Assembly: GCF_000423585.1 (NCBI RefSeq)
Contig: NZ_KE384056.1
Location: forward strand, 148,040-212,039
Direction of reading: 5' to 3'
Length of the DNA: 64,000 nucleotides
Origin: Salinimicrobium xinjiangense DSM 19287
Lineage (GTDB): Bacteria > Bacteroidota > Bacteroidia > Flavobacteriales > Flavobacteriaceae
Position 1 is the stretch's first letter. Each line of letters begins with the position of its first letter. The notes beneath the pieces were generated by a model that was not told where the DNA came from, searched no databases, and saw only the letters and a program-made list of their open reading frames with translations. A program made the translations under genes and the position numbers. Positions 26,036-34,339 of this stretch are shown in pieces.

Positions 26036-27388
26036 ATGAGAACAAAGTCATTAAAAAAGAACAGGATCAATGTGGTCACCCTTGGCTGCAGCAAGAACGT
26101 ATACGACAGTGAGATCCTCATGGGTCAGCTTAAGGCGAATAATAAGGATGTTGTGCATGAGCAGGAGGGGAATATTGTAGTGATCAACACCTGTGGCTTT
26201 ATTGATAACGCGAAAGAGCAGTCTGTTAATACCATTTTAGAATATGTAGAGCTGAAGGAGCAGGGGGAAGTGGACAAGGTGTTCGTGACGGGATGCCTTA
26301 GCGAGCGCTACAAACCGGACCTAGTCAAAGAGATCCCGAATGTCGATCAATACTTCGGAACCACCGAACTTCCCGAATTACTCGCAGCCCTTGAAGCCGA
26401 TTATAAGCATGAACTTATTGGAGAACGTCTTACCACTACTCCGAAGAATTATGCTTATTTAAAAATAGCCGAAGGTTGCGACCGCCCGTGTTCTTTTTGT
26501 GCAATTCCTCTTATGCGAGGAAAGCACAGATCAACTCCTATAGAAAATCTGGTGGAGGAAGCGCGAAAACTTGCTGCACAGGGAGTGAAGGAACTGATCC
26601 TAATCGCGCAGGATCTAACTTACTACGGACTTGACCTCTATAAAAAGCGTAATCTGGCTGAACTTCTTGAGAACCTGGCGAAGGTTGAAGGAATCGAGTG
26701 GATTCGATTACATTATGCATTTCCGACCGGATTTCCGATGGATGTGCTTGATTTGATGAAGCGGGAGCCGAAGATCTGTAACTATCTGGATATTCCGTTG
26801 CAGCATATTTCTGATGAGCTGCTGAAGTCCATGCGCCGCGGAACCACTCATGAAAAAACAACGAATCTACTGAAGGAATTCCGCAAGAGAGTTCCGGAAA
26901 TGGCAATAAGAACCACTCTTATTGTGGGATATCCGGGAGAAACTGAAGCTCATTTTGAAGAATTGAAGCAGTGGATAAAAGATATGCGCTTTGAGCGTCT
27001 TGGCTGTTTTACCTATTCGCATGAGGAAAATACACATGCTTACAACCTTGAGGACGACGTGCCGCAGGAAGTAAAGCAGGAGCGAGCCAATGAGATCATG
27101 GAGATTCAGTCGCAGATCTCATGGGAATTGAATCAGCAGAAGATCGGAAAGATCTATAGAGTGGTCATTGACCGCAAAGAAGGAGAAAACTACGTGGGAA
27201 GAACAGAACACGATTCGCCCGACGTGGACAATGAAGTGCTTATCGATGCGACTAAAATTTATTTGAAGACAGGAGATTTTTACGAAGTAAAGATCACAGA
27301 TGCCGCCGATTTTGATCTTTTTGGAGAGCCTGTGAATGCGAATGTGGAGAAACCCAAGCGGAAGGAACTATTTAAAGCAAAAAGTTAG
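26036..27388 (+). CDS. rimO: Ribosomal protein S12 methylthiotransferase RimO
   Basis: A 450-residue radical-SAM enzyme that adds a methylthio group to an aspartate of ribosomal protein S12. The N-terminal UPF0004 domain begins NVVTLGCSKNVYDSEIL. The radical SAM motif is CDRPCSFCAIPLMRG (Cys-x3-Cys-x2-Cys), followed by TRAM-type substrate-binding residues in the C-terminal part (YRVVIDRKEGENYVGRTEHDSPDVDNEV). Slightly longer than E. coli RimO because of an extra basic tail. Start at ATG 26036, the only ATG before the conserved region. Confidence 0.96.
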   Translation: MRTKSLKKNRINVVTLGCSKNVYDSEILMGQLKANNKDVVHEQEGNIVVINTCGFIDNAKEQSVNTILEYVELKEQGEVDKVFVTGCLSERYKPDLVKEIPNVDQYFGTTELPELLAALEADYKHELIGERLTTTPKNYAYLKIAEGCDRPCSFCAIPLMRGKHRSTPIENLVEEARKLAAQGVKELILIAQDLTYYGLDLYKKRNLAELLENLAKVEGIEWIRLHYAFPTGFPMDVLDLMKREPKICNYLDIPLQHISDELLKSMRRGTTHEKTTNLLKEFRKRVPEMAIRTTLIVGYPGETEAHFEELKQWIKDMRFERLGCFTYSHEENTHAYNLEDDVPQEVKQERANEIMEIQSQISWELNQQKIGKIYRVVIDRKEGENYVGRTEHDSPDVDNEVLIDATKIYLKTGDFYEVKITDAADFDLFGEPVNANVEKPKRKELFKAKS

Positions 27389-27459
27389 TGATTGGTGATC
27401 AGTGATCAGTGTTCAGTGATTGGTGATTGGTGATTGGTGATTGGTGATCGGTGATCAGA
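27387..27459. repeat. Short-period tandem repeat after rimO
   Basis: About nine imperfect copies of a 7-8 base unit (GTGATTG, GTGATCA, GTGTTCA). The array begins at the stop codon of rimO. A related opposite-strand stretch (CACTGATCACTGACCACTGA) lies at about 4138-4160. Confidence 0.85.
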
Positions 27460-28123
27460 AAAAATAAACCTGCAGGATCTTTTTTAGAACTCGCAGGTTT
27501 TCTTCTTTTTAGCCACGGATGCACGGATAATTTTCTTATTACAGCGAAAAACCTGCAAGCCAACCCTTTCAGGGTTTCAAACCCTGAAAGGGTTCTTGCG
27601 CAACAACCTTGTCAGCGGCTTTAAGCCCTGACAGCGTTTTCGAAACCCGGACTAACCTGCAGGGTCTTTTTTTGACCTTGTAGGTTTTGTTTTTTTAGCT
27701 ACGGATGCACGGATATTTTTCTTGACTTATACTTGCTTATCTCTCGCTAAGGTCGCAGAGCTTTTGCCAAGGCCGCGAAAAAATTCCTGTTCATTGATAA
27801 TTGTTCATTGAAAAAAGCCACGGATGCTCGGATATTTTTTTAATCAGAGCGGAAATTCGGTTTGATGCGATACAACCTGTCAGCGGCTTGTAGCCCTTAC
27901 AGTGGTTTTTAATACCCGAACTAACCTTCAAGTCCTTTTTTTGACCTTGAAGTTTCTTCTTTTTAGCCACGGATGCACGGATATTTCTTTGTGGTCAAAA
28001 TAGCAGTCCAACCCTTTCAGGGTTTCAAACCCTGAAAGGGTTCTTCCTTCAAAAAAATCTAACAGGTCTTCAAGACCTTTTAGGTTTGGAAACTTCTGAA
28101 TACTCAATACCAACTTCTCAATA
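27389..28123. other. 735-bp non-coding interval between convergent genes, built of repeats
   Basis: Contains a short-period tandem repeat directly after the rimO stop (27387-27459) and the mosaic palindrome block II (27467-28087). No gene is supported. The 71-codon minus-strand frame at its right end runs through repeats. Confidence 0.8.
27467..28087. repeat. Mosaic palindrome block II (B, C, D and A modules)
   Basis: Modules in order: B 27467-27500, C tract 27511-27536, D 27562-27594, A 27605-27637, B 27654-27687, C 27697-27720, C 27816-27840, A 27873-27907, B 27923-27955, C 27965-27987, D 28010-28042, and a B-like hairpin 28058-28087. Type D is a 16-bp-arm perfect palindrome, AACCCTTTCAGGGTTT and its complement. 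Tract C reads AGCCACGGATGCACGGATA. B and C are adjacent in four of five cases, as in block I. Confidence 0.85.
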
Positions 28124-29182
28124 CTATGCAACCGTAATCTCATCTGTCAAATAAACCTCCTGCACACTTTGCAAAATTTCGATTCCGTCTTTTAATGGTC
28201 TCTGGAAGGCCTTACGCCCCATGATGAGTCCGCTGCCGCCGGCACGTTTGTTGATAACAGCAGTTTTTACTGCGGATTTAAAATCTGAGTCACCCTCAGA
28301 GCCACCACCTGAATTGATCAGGCCGATTTTCCCCATGTAGCAGTTGGCTACCTGTAGCCGGCAAAGGTCAATGGGATGATCTGTTGCCAGGCTTTCGTAC
28401 ATCTCTTTGGAGTGTTTGGCGAAGTTGATATCCTGAAATCCGAAATTAGTAGTGGGTAATTTTTGTTTGATCACATCGGCTTTTATGGTTACACCGATAT
28501 GATTTGCCTGGCCGGTTAGATCGGCGGCTGAATGGTAGTCTTTTCCATCTTTTTTAAACTCGGGGTTTCGGGTGTAGCACCAAAGGATAGTTGCCATTCC
28601 CAGCTGATGCGCTTCTTCAAAGGCTGCGGCTACTTCCTGAATTTGTCTTGTGCTTTCTTCACTTCCGAAGTAAATAGTAGCGCCAATTGCCGTCGCCCCC
28701 ATATCCCATGCCTCCTTTACACTTCCGAAGGGGATCTGGTCATATTTATTTGGGTAAGTCATTAATTCATTATGATTGATCTTGACCACAAATGGTATTT
28801 TATGTGCGTACTTCCTCGCATGAAGCGCAAGACCTCCAAAAGTAGAAGCGACGCCGTTACATCCGGCTTCCATTGCCAGTTTGATGATGTTTTCGGGATC
28901 AAAATAATCCTGATTCTTGTAAAAAGAGGCGGCGGCGGAGTGTTCAATGCCCTGGTCTACAGGAAGAATATTCAGATATCCGGTTCCACCGAGAGCCCCG
29001 TGATTATACAATTGCGCAAGACTCTTAAGCACCTGCGGACTACGGTCACTTTCAGCAAAATTTTCCACTGTATCGGGTCCCGGAACAGTCAATCTCTCTT
29101 TTGGTATTTTTTTACTGGTGTGATCGAGCAAATTAGAAGCATCATCTCCCAGAATTTCTGTGATCTTGTCAAGGTAACTCAT
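28124..29182 (-). CDS. fbaB: Class I fructose-bisphosphate aldolase (DhnA/FbaB type)
   Basis: A 352-residue TIM-barrel aldolase of the archaeal/bacterial class I type, which uses a Schiff-base lysine and no metal. Visible features are [20 protein letters not shown] near residue 75, [14 protein letters not shown], the [32 protein letters not shown] region and the C-terminal [12 protein letters not shown] phosphate-binding segment. It cleaves fructose 1,6-bisphosphate in glycolysis or makes it in gluconeogenesis. Monocistronic; its 3' end lies beside the repeat block, convergent with rimO. Confidence 0.93.
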   Translation of the reverse strand: MSYLDKITEILGDDASNLLDHTSKKIPKERLTVPGPDTVENFAESDRSPQVLKSLAQLYNHGALGGTGYLNILPVDQGIEHSAAASFYKNQDYFDPENIIKLAMEAGCNGVASTFGGLALHARKYAHKIPFVVKINHNELMTYPNKYDQIPFGSVKEAWDMGATAIGATIYFGSEESTRQIQEVAAAFEEAHQLGMATILWCYTRNPEFKKDGKDYHSAADLTGQANHIGVTIKADVIKQKLPTTNFGFQDINFAKHSKEMYESLATDHPIDLCRLQVANCYMGKIGLINSGGGSEGDSDFKSAVKTAVINKRAGGSGLIMGRKAFQRPLKDGIEILQSVQEVYLTDEITVA

Positions 29183-29271
29183 AACTATAGTTGATTTTAG
29201 CGGCTATGAGTCTGAAGTTAAGGTTTTTAGAGGTAAAGCTGTAGTTGAAGCTTCTTAAAATATCTATAAAA

Positions 29272-29952
29272 TCAGCGGTATTGAAAAAATATCCCTTCAT
29301 CAAAAGGAGTCCAGAGACAGGCCTTTAAATCTGCATTTTTGAGACCGTTGTTTACCCAGGTATTGCAGGTATAAAAAGAATGCAGGGATCGTTTGGCGTG
29401 GAAAAAAGCGTCATTCTGGTTGTAATGAAGGTCTTCTACAGGAAGGACATTGCCCCCGGAATCTTTTTCAAAGCTTTCAGATACATATTTTATCAGGTCT
29501 CGGTACTGTTCTTCGGTAATCTCAACAGCAATAACTGGCTGTGTAAATCTTGGAGGTCCCTCAAATTCCACGTGCATAGCCGAGGGAGTTGGCAAAAAGA
29601 CCGCCTTCATTGCCGTGGGGAAAGTGAGGTCGCTCCATTGGGGAGTATTCTGATAGAATTCAAGATCTCCCCAGCCAAAAGAAATGTATTGATAATTCTC
29701 CCTTTTTGAAAGGGTATGTTGCGGAGAAAGTAACTCCTCCCAATCCATAATCTCATTTTGGATGGGAAAAATGAAGTCTGTATGTACTCCGTTTGTCCGA
29801 AGATAGATCGTGACTTCTCCATCTTCAGGCTGTTCGGTGTTTACCGGAATTACCGATCCTACTACTGCCGCTACAAAGTATAACAGCATAAGTAATAAAA
29901 AAGCGAGGAGACCTTTTGCGAAAAATTTTATGACCTGTTCAAGGATCTTCAT
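29272..29952 (-). CDS. TIGR02117/DUF2459 family membrane-anchored protein
   Basis: A 226-residue protein with one N-terminal membrane helix (about 11-32) and a soluble remainder with the family-like HTDFIFPIQNEI, YISFGWGDLEFYQNTPQW and the YTCNTWVNNGLKNA segment containing a conserved Cys near the C-terminus. Members of this family are found near PHB or urease genes in other bacteria; the function is unknown. The pattern HTD...FGWGD...CN is reminiscent of an NlpC/P60-like arrangement, though I cannot prove it. It overlaps the class V aminotransferase-like gene upstream by 4 bases. Confidence 0.82.
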   Translation of the reverse strand: MKILEQVIKFFAKGLLAFLLLMLLYFVAAVVGSVIPVNTEQPEDGEVTIYLRTNGVHTDFIFPIQNEIMDWEELLSPQHTLSKRENYQYISFGWGDLEFYQNTPQWSDLTFPTAMKAVFLPTPSAMHVEFEGPPRFTQPVIAVEITEEQYRDLIKYVSESFEKDSGGNVLPVEDLHYNQNDAFFHAKRSLHSFYTCNTWVNNGLKNADLKACLWTPFDEGIFFQYR

Positions 29953-31193
29953 GTTTTTCTTTGCAGTAGCTCCCTTAATGCCTTTTTAAATATTTCTATT
30001 TCATCCATGGTGTTGTAGGGAGCAAATCCAATCCTTATCCAGCCTCCGGTTTCCATCACGGGGAAGATTTCGGCCATGGTTGAGGCATAAAAATGCCCGT
30101 CGGCTATGCAAAGATTGAATTTTTCAGCAAAGAACTTTGTGGCTTGCCGGGAATGGATTCCGTCGATTCGGAAGGCAAAAGTCGGGGTTTTTGGCACTTC
30201 TTCAGCAGCGCGATAAAGCCTGACTTCGGGAACAGATTTCAGGAATTGCTGCAGGGAGGCCACAAGTTCCAGTTCGTGAGTTTCAATGGCCTCCATTCCT
30301 GATCTTAAACGCTCCCGTCGATTGGCACCAGATCCAAGGCTTTCTATAAAGCTAATACTTCCGCAGAGTCCGGCAATAGCTTCGTGATTCTGGGTTCCGG
30401 TTTCCAGCTTATACGGAATTTCATTGGGTGCCGGTTGTAGCTTCGGAATTTCTAACTGCTCAAAAAGGGCTTTTTTGATTGCTGCTATTCCAAGGTGCGG
30501 ACCAAAGAATTTGTAGGCTGAACAGAAAAGGACATCACTTCCAAGTTCCTGCTTATTTATAAGGAAATGAGGGACTGCGTGTACAGCATCTGCTATAGTG
30601 ATCGCATTTACTTTTTTTGCTGCTTTAAAAATACGCTTCGCGTCATTGACAGTTCCGGTGAGATTTGAGGAAAGTCCAACGGCTACAACTTTGGTTTTTG
30701 GGTTAATAAGGGAATCCAGGTTTGTAAGATCAAGTACAAGTTTTTCCTTATCGACAGGAATCCACCTGAGGCTTGCACCAGTTTCCGAAGCTAAATGGAT
30801 CCATGGATCTACATTTGCGCGGTGATCGAGTTGGGTTACAAGGATCTCATCTCCCTCTTTCAGCAAAGGCCGCAGACTGTGAGAGACCTGAAAAGCGAGA
30901 CTGGTCATGTTCTGGCCAAAAGCAATTTCTTCGGCAGGACAATTCAGTAGATCGCCAACGGCTTTCTTTGCTTCAGCTAAAAGATCATCGGTTTTAATAC
31001 TTGTTGAGAAAGTACCATGGAGATTGGCCATTCCGGTTTCTATATATTCGAGAATCCTGTCAATGCAGCCCTGAACCATCTGGGTTCCGCCGGGCCCATC
31101 AAAATAAATTGGAAAAACCTGCTCATGATTCTTGAAATTCAGGGCCGGAAATTGAGCTCTTACATCATCAATTGGGAAATTATTGCTTTGCAT
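29949..31193 (-). CDS. Cysteine desulfurase-like class V aminotransferase (TIGR01976 type)
   Basis: A protein of about 414 residues with the PLP fold-type I pattern. The probable PLP lysine is in VLFCSAYKFFGPHLGI, and the HFLINKQELGSD and HRANVDPW segments are typical of the TIGR01976 group of NifS/SufS relatives. Start is placed at ATG 31193 (MQSNNFPIDD); the upstream in-frame codon at 31256 would add a hydrophobic leader overlapping the previous gene, which is unlikely. It overlaps the VTT gene by 14 bases and the DUF2459 gene by 4, forming a three-gene minus-strand operon. Substrate unknown. Confidence 0.88.
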   Translation of the reverse strand: MQSNNFPIDDVRAQFPALNFKNHEQVFPIYFDGPGGTQMVQGCIDRILEYIETGMANLHGTFSTSIKTDDLLAEAKKAVGDLLNCPAEEIAFGQNMTSLAFQVSHSLRPLLKEGDEILVTQLDHRANVDPWIHLASETGASLRWIPVDKEKLVLDLTNLDSLINPKTKVVAVGLSSNLTGTVNDAKRIFKAAKKVNAITIADAVHAVPHFLINKQELGSDVLFCSAYKFFGPHLGIAAIKKALFEQLEIPKLQPAPNEIPYKLETGTQNHEAIAGLCGSISFIESLGSGANRRERLRSGMEAIETHELELVASLQQFLKSVPEVRLYRAAEEVPKTPTFAFRIDGIHSRQATKFFAEKFNLCIADGHFYASTMAEIFPVMETGGWIRIGFAPYNTMDEIEIFKKALRELLQRKT

Positions 31194-31872
31194 TTTTCTT
31201 CTTTCTTTTATGATAGTCAATATAAATATAAATAGCGTAAAGAACGGCTCCTGCACCTCCTACCCAGTAGAGTCCGTCTTCCAGTTTGTCAATATCTGTC
31301 GAAAAATATCCCACGGCCAGAGTTAGCGGGATCATTCCGGCATAAGTGGCCAGCATGAATTTTTTATAATTCATTCTGAAAATTCCCGCAATGAAGCTAA
31401 TGGCATCGGTGGAGAAAAAAGGAGAAACCCGAAAAAGTACTACAGTTCCAAAACTATAGTGTTCGATCCAAAATTTAACTTTCTCGTACTTTTTTTCGCT
31501 CACGAAAACTGTCTTAAATTTTTTACCTATAAAATATCCTATTGTTGAGGCAAGACCAATTCCAATAAGATTGATCAAAATTCCCAGCCAGAAACCATAT
31601 GCTAAAACTCCTACAATGATGGGTAACCAGGAGGGGAAGATGATCAGGAACATTTGCAGGATAATAAATACTATTAGAGCAAGAGGTCCCCACACACCGA
31701 ATTGTTCAACGTAATCTTTTATTCTCTCCCTGTCTTCGCTCAAAAGAACATCCCAGACTTCTTTCACAGACTCCCGAAATGGAGAATGTGTAAAATACAG
31801 TATCACCAGGAAAAGAATGATGCTTCCGCTCAGAATAAATGACAGATATTTCTGAAAAAAGCTTTTACTCAC
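31180..31872 (-). CDS. TVP38/TMEM64 (VTT/DedA-like) membrane protein
   Basis: A 230-residue inner-membrane protein with about six hydrophobic segments. The VTT-domain features are visible: GVWGPLALIVFIILQMFLIIFPSWLPIIVGVLAYGFWLGILI and the polar re-entrant RVSPFFSTDAISFIAGIFRMNYKKF. Family members transport or scramble lipids. It heads the small operon with the class V aminotransferase-like and DUF2459 genes. A role for the operon is not evident. Confidence 0.88.
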   Translation of the reverse strand: MSKSFFQKYLSFILSGSIILFLVILYFTHSPFRESVKEVWDVLLSEDRERIKDYVEQFGVWGPLALIVFIILQMFLIIFPSWLPIIVGVLAYGFWLGILINLIGIGLASTIGYFIGKKFKTVFVSEKKYEKVKFWIEHYSFGTVVLFRVSPFFSTDAISFIAGIFRMNYKKFMLATYAGMIPLTLAVGYFSTDIDKLEDGLYWVGGAGAVLYAIYIYIDYHKRKKKNAKQ

Positions 31873-31964
31873 AGCACAGCTTGAATGAAACTACAAATTA
31901 GAAATTTTTAATGGAATTGATATCAGATATAATACCCTTTCTGAAAGGCCGAAAAATGCTAAAA

Positions 31965-31992
31965 TTAAACTTTCCTTTAATTTTCGGTAACA
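31965..31992 (+). promoter_or_regulatory. Candidate Pho-box array 1
   Basis: Three hexamers of the type NTNAAN with an exact 11-base period: TTAAAC (31965), TTTAAT (31976), GTAACA (31987). PhoB/PhoP-type regulators bind direct repeats with this period. The location upstream of the pst operon supports it. The repeats are AT-rich, so chance is possible. Confidence 0.5.
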
Positions 31993-32020
31993 TTGGAGCA
32001 GTAGAAATATCACATCTTTG
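31993..32020 (+). promoter_or_regulatory. Candidate promoter P1 upstream of the pst region
   Basis: TTG at 31993-31995 is followed after 17 bases by CATCTTTG (32013-32020), one mismatch from TAnnTTTG. A transcript starting around 32025-32028 would end at the terminator at 32068-32096. Confidence 0.45.
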
Positions 32021-32024
32021 ATCC

Positions 32025-32096
32025 CAATCATATACTCTTAGTTTTTGTCGATTTAGATGTATGAGGTAAGGTTGCTCCTTGTGGGGCAACCTTTTT
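32025..32096 (+). ncRNA. Candidate small RNA upstream of the phosphate porin
   Basis: A putative transcript of about 70 nt bounded by promoter P1 and an intrinsic terminator. It contains TCTTAGTTTTTGTCG at 32036-32050, which is perfectly complementary to 32154-32168, just before the porin start codon at 32170. No matching protein frame is evident in it. Existence of the RNA is inferred from sequence only; the alternative is that this is part of one long leader. Confidence 0.4.
32068..32096 (+). terminator. Intrinsic terminator between the two candidate pst promoters
   Basis: An 11-bp stem AAGGTTGCTCC / GGGGCAACCTT (one G-U pair) with loop TTGT, followed by TTTT(T). It lies upstream of the first gene of the operon rather than downstream of a gene, which is unusual. 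Confidence 0.85.
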
Positions 32097-32104
32097 ACTT
32101 ATTG

Positions 32105-32149
32105 GTAATCTGCTCATAACCTTAAGTTAACATTGGAGACGCAACTTTG
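32105..32149 (+). promoter_or_regulatory. Candidate Pho-box array 2 and promoter P2 of the porin-pst operon
   Basis: Hexamers GTAATC (32105), ATAACC (32116) and TTAACA (32127) have an exact 11-base period. Nine bases after the last hexamer, CAACTTTG (32142-32149) matches TAnnTTTG with one mismatch. This is the arrangement expected if a Pho regulator replaces the -33 element. TAACATTGGAG occurs here (32128-32138) and in array 1 (31988-31998). Confidence 0.5.
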
Positions 32150-32169
32150 TCACCGACAAAAACTAAGAA

Positions 32170-33372
32170 ATGATGAAGATTACCACGGGCCTCATGCTTG
32201 CCTTAGGAATGTTAACCACAATGCATGTGCACGGACAGGACATAACAGAAAATAAATTCGGAAAAGGTCTGGTCAATGTAGTGGCTAAAGACAGCTCCTA
32301 CAGCGCAAATTTTGCGATTAGAATGCAATCCCTGTTTACGTCCAACTGGGACATTTCTGAAGATGATGGCTTTAAGACCGGAGAAACCAATTTTTTGGTA
32401 AGACGAGCCCGACTGAAATTTCAGGGATTTGCCTACACTCCAAAACTTACCTATAAAGTTGAACTGGGTCTATCCAACCGCGATCTCTCGGGAGCTTCTG
32501 TTTATACGGGTAATACTAACCGACTCATATTGGACGCGGTTGTAAAATGGAACTTTTACGAGAATTTTGAGCTTTGGGCGGGTCAGACAAAACTTCCCGG
32601 AAACAGGGAACGTATTATCTCTTCTGCGAGTCTGGAAACCGTAGACCGTTCCCTTGTTAACAGCCGGTTTAATATTGACAGGGATATGGGAGTCCAGTTG
32701 CACCATGAAACAAATCTTGGCGGCAGCTTTCTAATGAGAGAGGCTGTTTCGATAGCCCAGGGAGAAGGTCGAAATGTGACGGCCGGGAACATTGGTGGTT
32801 TACAATACACCGGAAGGCTGGAATTTTTGCCCTTTGGAGATTTCGATGATTATTCCGGCGCCGATTTTGCCCGCGAAGCAACTCCAAAACTGGCAATTGG
32901 TTTCTCCTATGATTACAATGACAATGCAGTTAGAACCAGATCAAATTCCGGGGCATACATGCTCACCGACACCGGATTTTTCGAGACAGATGTCACTACT
33001 TCCTTCGTAGATGCAATGTTCAAGTACCGGGGATTTTCTGCAATGGCCGAATATGCTCATCGCAGCGCAGATAATGCTTTTGCGACCAATGCAGATGGTT
33101 CTCTTACCGGAGATGCAGTAAATATTGGAAAAGGATTTAATATTCAGGCGGGATATCTGTTTAAAAACAATCTGCAGTTGTTAGGCAGATATACCACCAT
33201 TGATCTGGATGACAAAGTCACACAACTCGTGGAAGATCAATATACTGTTGGTCTTTCGAAATATATTGTGAAGCATAAATTAAAAGTGCAGACAGACATA
33301 AACTACACAGATCTCAACAGAGGATTTAATGACAACTTAAACTATAGATTACAATTTGAACTTCATTTATAA
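32170..33372 (+). CDS. Phosphate-selective porin (OprO/OprP type)
   Basis: A 400-residue outer-membrane beta-barrel protein with a signal peptide (residues 1-22, HVHGQ). The barrel has repeated short amphipathic strands, with WAGQTKLPGNRERI, LQYTGRLEFLPFG and GYLFKNNLQLLGRY typical of OprP/OprO-like porins, and ends in a strand with aromatic or hydrophobic residues (LQFELHL). It should pass phosphate across the outer membrane. It lies directly upstream of pstS, separated by 10 bases, so it is first in the operon. Its start codon is preceded by the complementary 15-mer discussed under findings. Confidence 0.9.
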   Translation: MMKITTGLMLALGMLTTMHVHGQDITENKFGKGLVNVVAKDSSYSANFAIRMQSLFTSNWDISEDDGFKTGETNFLVRRARLKFQGFAYTPKLTYKVELGLSNRDLSGASVYTGNTNRLILDAVVKWNFYENFELWAGQTKLPGNRERIISSASLETVDRSLVNSRFNIDRDMGVQLHHETNLGGSFLMREAVSIAQGEGRNVTAGNIGGLQYTGRLEFLPFGDFDDYSGADFAREATPKLAIGFSYDYNDNAVRTRSNSGAYMLTDTGFFETDVTTSFVDAMFKYRGFSAMAEYAHRSADNAFATNADGSLTGDAVNIGKGFNIQAGYLFKNNLQLLGRYTTIDLDDKVTQLVEDQYTVGLSKYIVKHKLKVQTDINYTDLNRGFNDNLNYRLQFELHL

Positions 33373-33382
33373 CAAACAGATC

Positions 33383-34318
33383 ATGAAAAAAATCATTTTA
33401 TTAACTGCAATAACAATTTCTCTGGTTTCCTGCGGAAATCAAAAAAAAGAAAGTAGTTCAGCTATCAGCATTGATGGTTCCAGTACTGTATATCCTGTAA
33501 CAGAAGCTATTGCTGAAGAATACCGATCTGAAGCTCCAGATGTGGATGTAACCATTGGAGTCTCCGGCACCGGGGGTGGTTTTCAGAAATTCGGAAGAGG
33601 AGAGGTAGCGATCACTAATGCTTCCAGGCCGATTAAGGAGGATGAGAGAGCCATAGCTGAATCAAACGGAATATCATTTGTGGAACTTGAAGTAGCTTAT
33701 GACGGACTTGCTGTAGTTGTACATCCCGAAAATGACTGGGTAACTTGTTTTACTGTTGAGCAGTTAAAGAAGATTTGGGAGCCATCGGCCCAGGGAAATA
33801 TTAAACGCTGGAATCAGATAGAACCTTCATGGCCAGATGCAGAAATACGGCTTTATGGTCCGGGGGTAGCTTCAGGTACATTCGATTATTTCACCGAGGT
33901 TATCGTTGGTAAAAGCGGAAGCAGCAGGGGGGATTACACGGCCAGTGAAGATGACAACGTCCTTGTGCAGGGAGTTTCCGGTGACAAATACGGACTTGGA
34001 TTTTTTGGCCTGGCATATTTTGAGGAAAACTCTGATAAGCTTAAAATGGTTGCTGTAGACGGAGGGGAAGGTTGTGTTGAACCTTCAGGAGAGACTGTTA
34101 GTAACGGAAGTTATGCGCCACTTTCCCGTCCGCTTTACATTTATGTGAACAGCTCTTCTCTTGAGAATCCTGCAGTTATTGATTTCGTGAATTTTTATCT
34201 TACTGAGGCTTCAGAACTTTTAGATGATGTGGGATACATTCCATTGACTGATGAGGAATATAAGAGAGAGCAGGAGAAATTTGCTGCCTTTGTAAAAGGA
34301 AATACAACTCAACAATAA
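33383..34318 (+). CDS. pstS: Phosphate ABC transporter substrate-binding lipoprotein PstS
   Basis: A protein of about 311 residues with a lipobox (ISLVSCGN, Cys17). It shows IDGSSTVYPVTEAIAEEY, the SGTGGGFQKF phosphate-binding loop and YGPGVASGTFDYF, as in the short PstS form of this phylum. It binds inorganic phosphate in the periplasm and delivers it to PstCA. The start is ATG 33383; a TTG at 33356 lies inside the porin gene and gives no signal peptide. Followed 21 bases later by pstC. Confidence 0.95.
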   Translation: MKKIILLTAITISLVSCGNQKKESSSAISIDGSSTVYPVTEAIAEEYRSEAPDVDVTIGVSGTGGGFQKFGRGEVAITNASRPIKEDERAIAESNGISFVELEVAYDGLAVVVHPENDWVTCFTVEQLKKIWEPSAQGNIKRWNQIEPSWPDAEIRLYGPGVASGTFDYFTEVIVGKSGSSRGDYTASEDDNVLVQGVSGDKYGLGFFGLAYFEENSDKLKMVAVDGGEGCVEPSGETVSNGSYAPLSRPLYIYVNSSSLENPAVIDFVNFYLTEASELLDDVGYIPLTDEEYKREQEKFAAFVKGNTTQQ

Positions 34319-34339
34319 AAAAGATCTTCCGGAGTAGTT

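Noticed and set aside
27467..28087. CRISPR array in the repeat block
   Set aside because: Units are of several different types with unequal spacing and no unique spacers of constant length, and no cas gene is present.
33356..33382. Longer PstS start at TTG 33356
   Set aside because: It lies inside the porin coding region and would bury the signal peptide and lipobox; ATG 33383 gives a normal lipoprotein.
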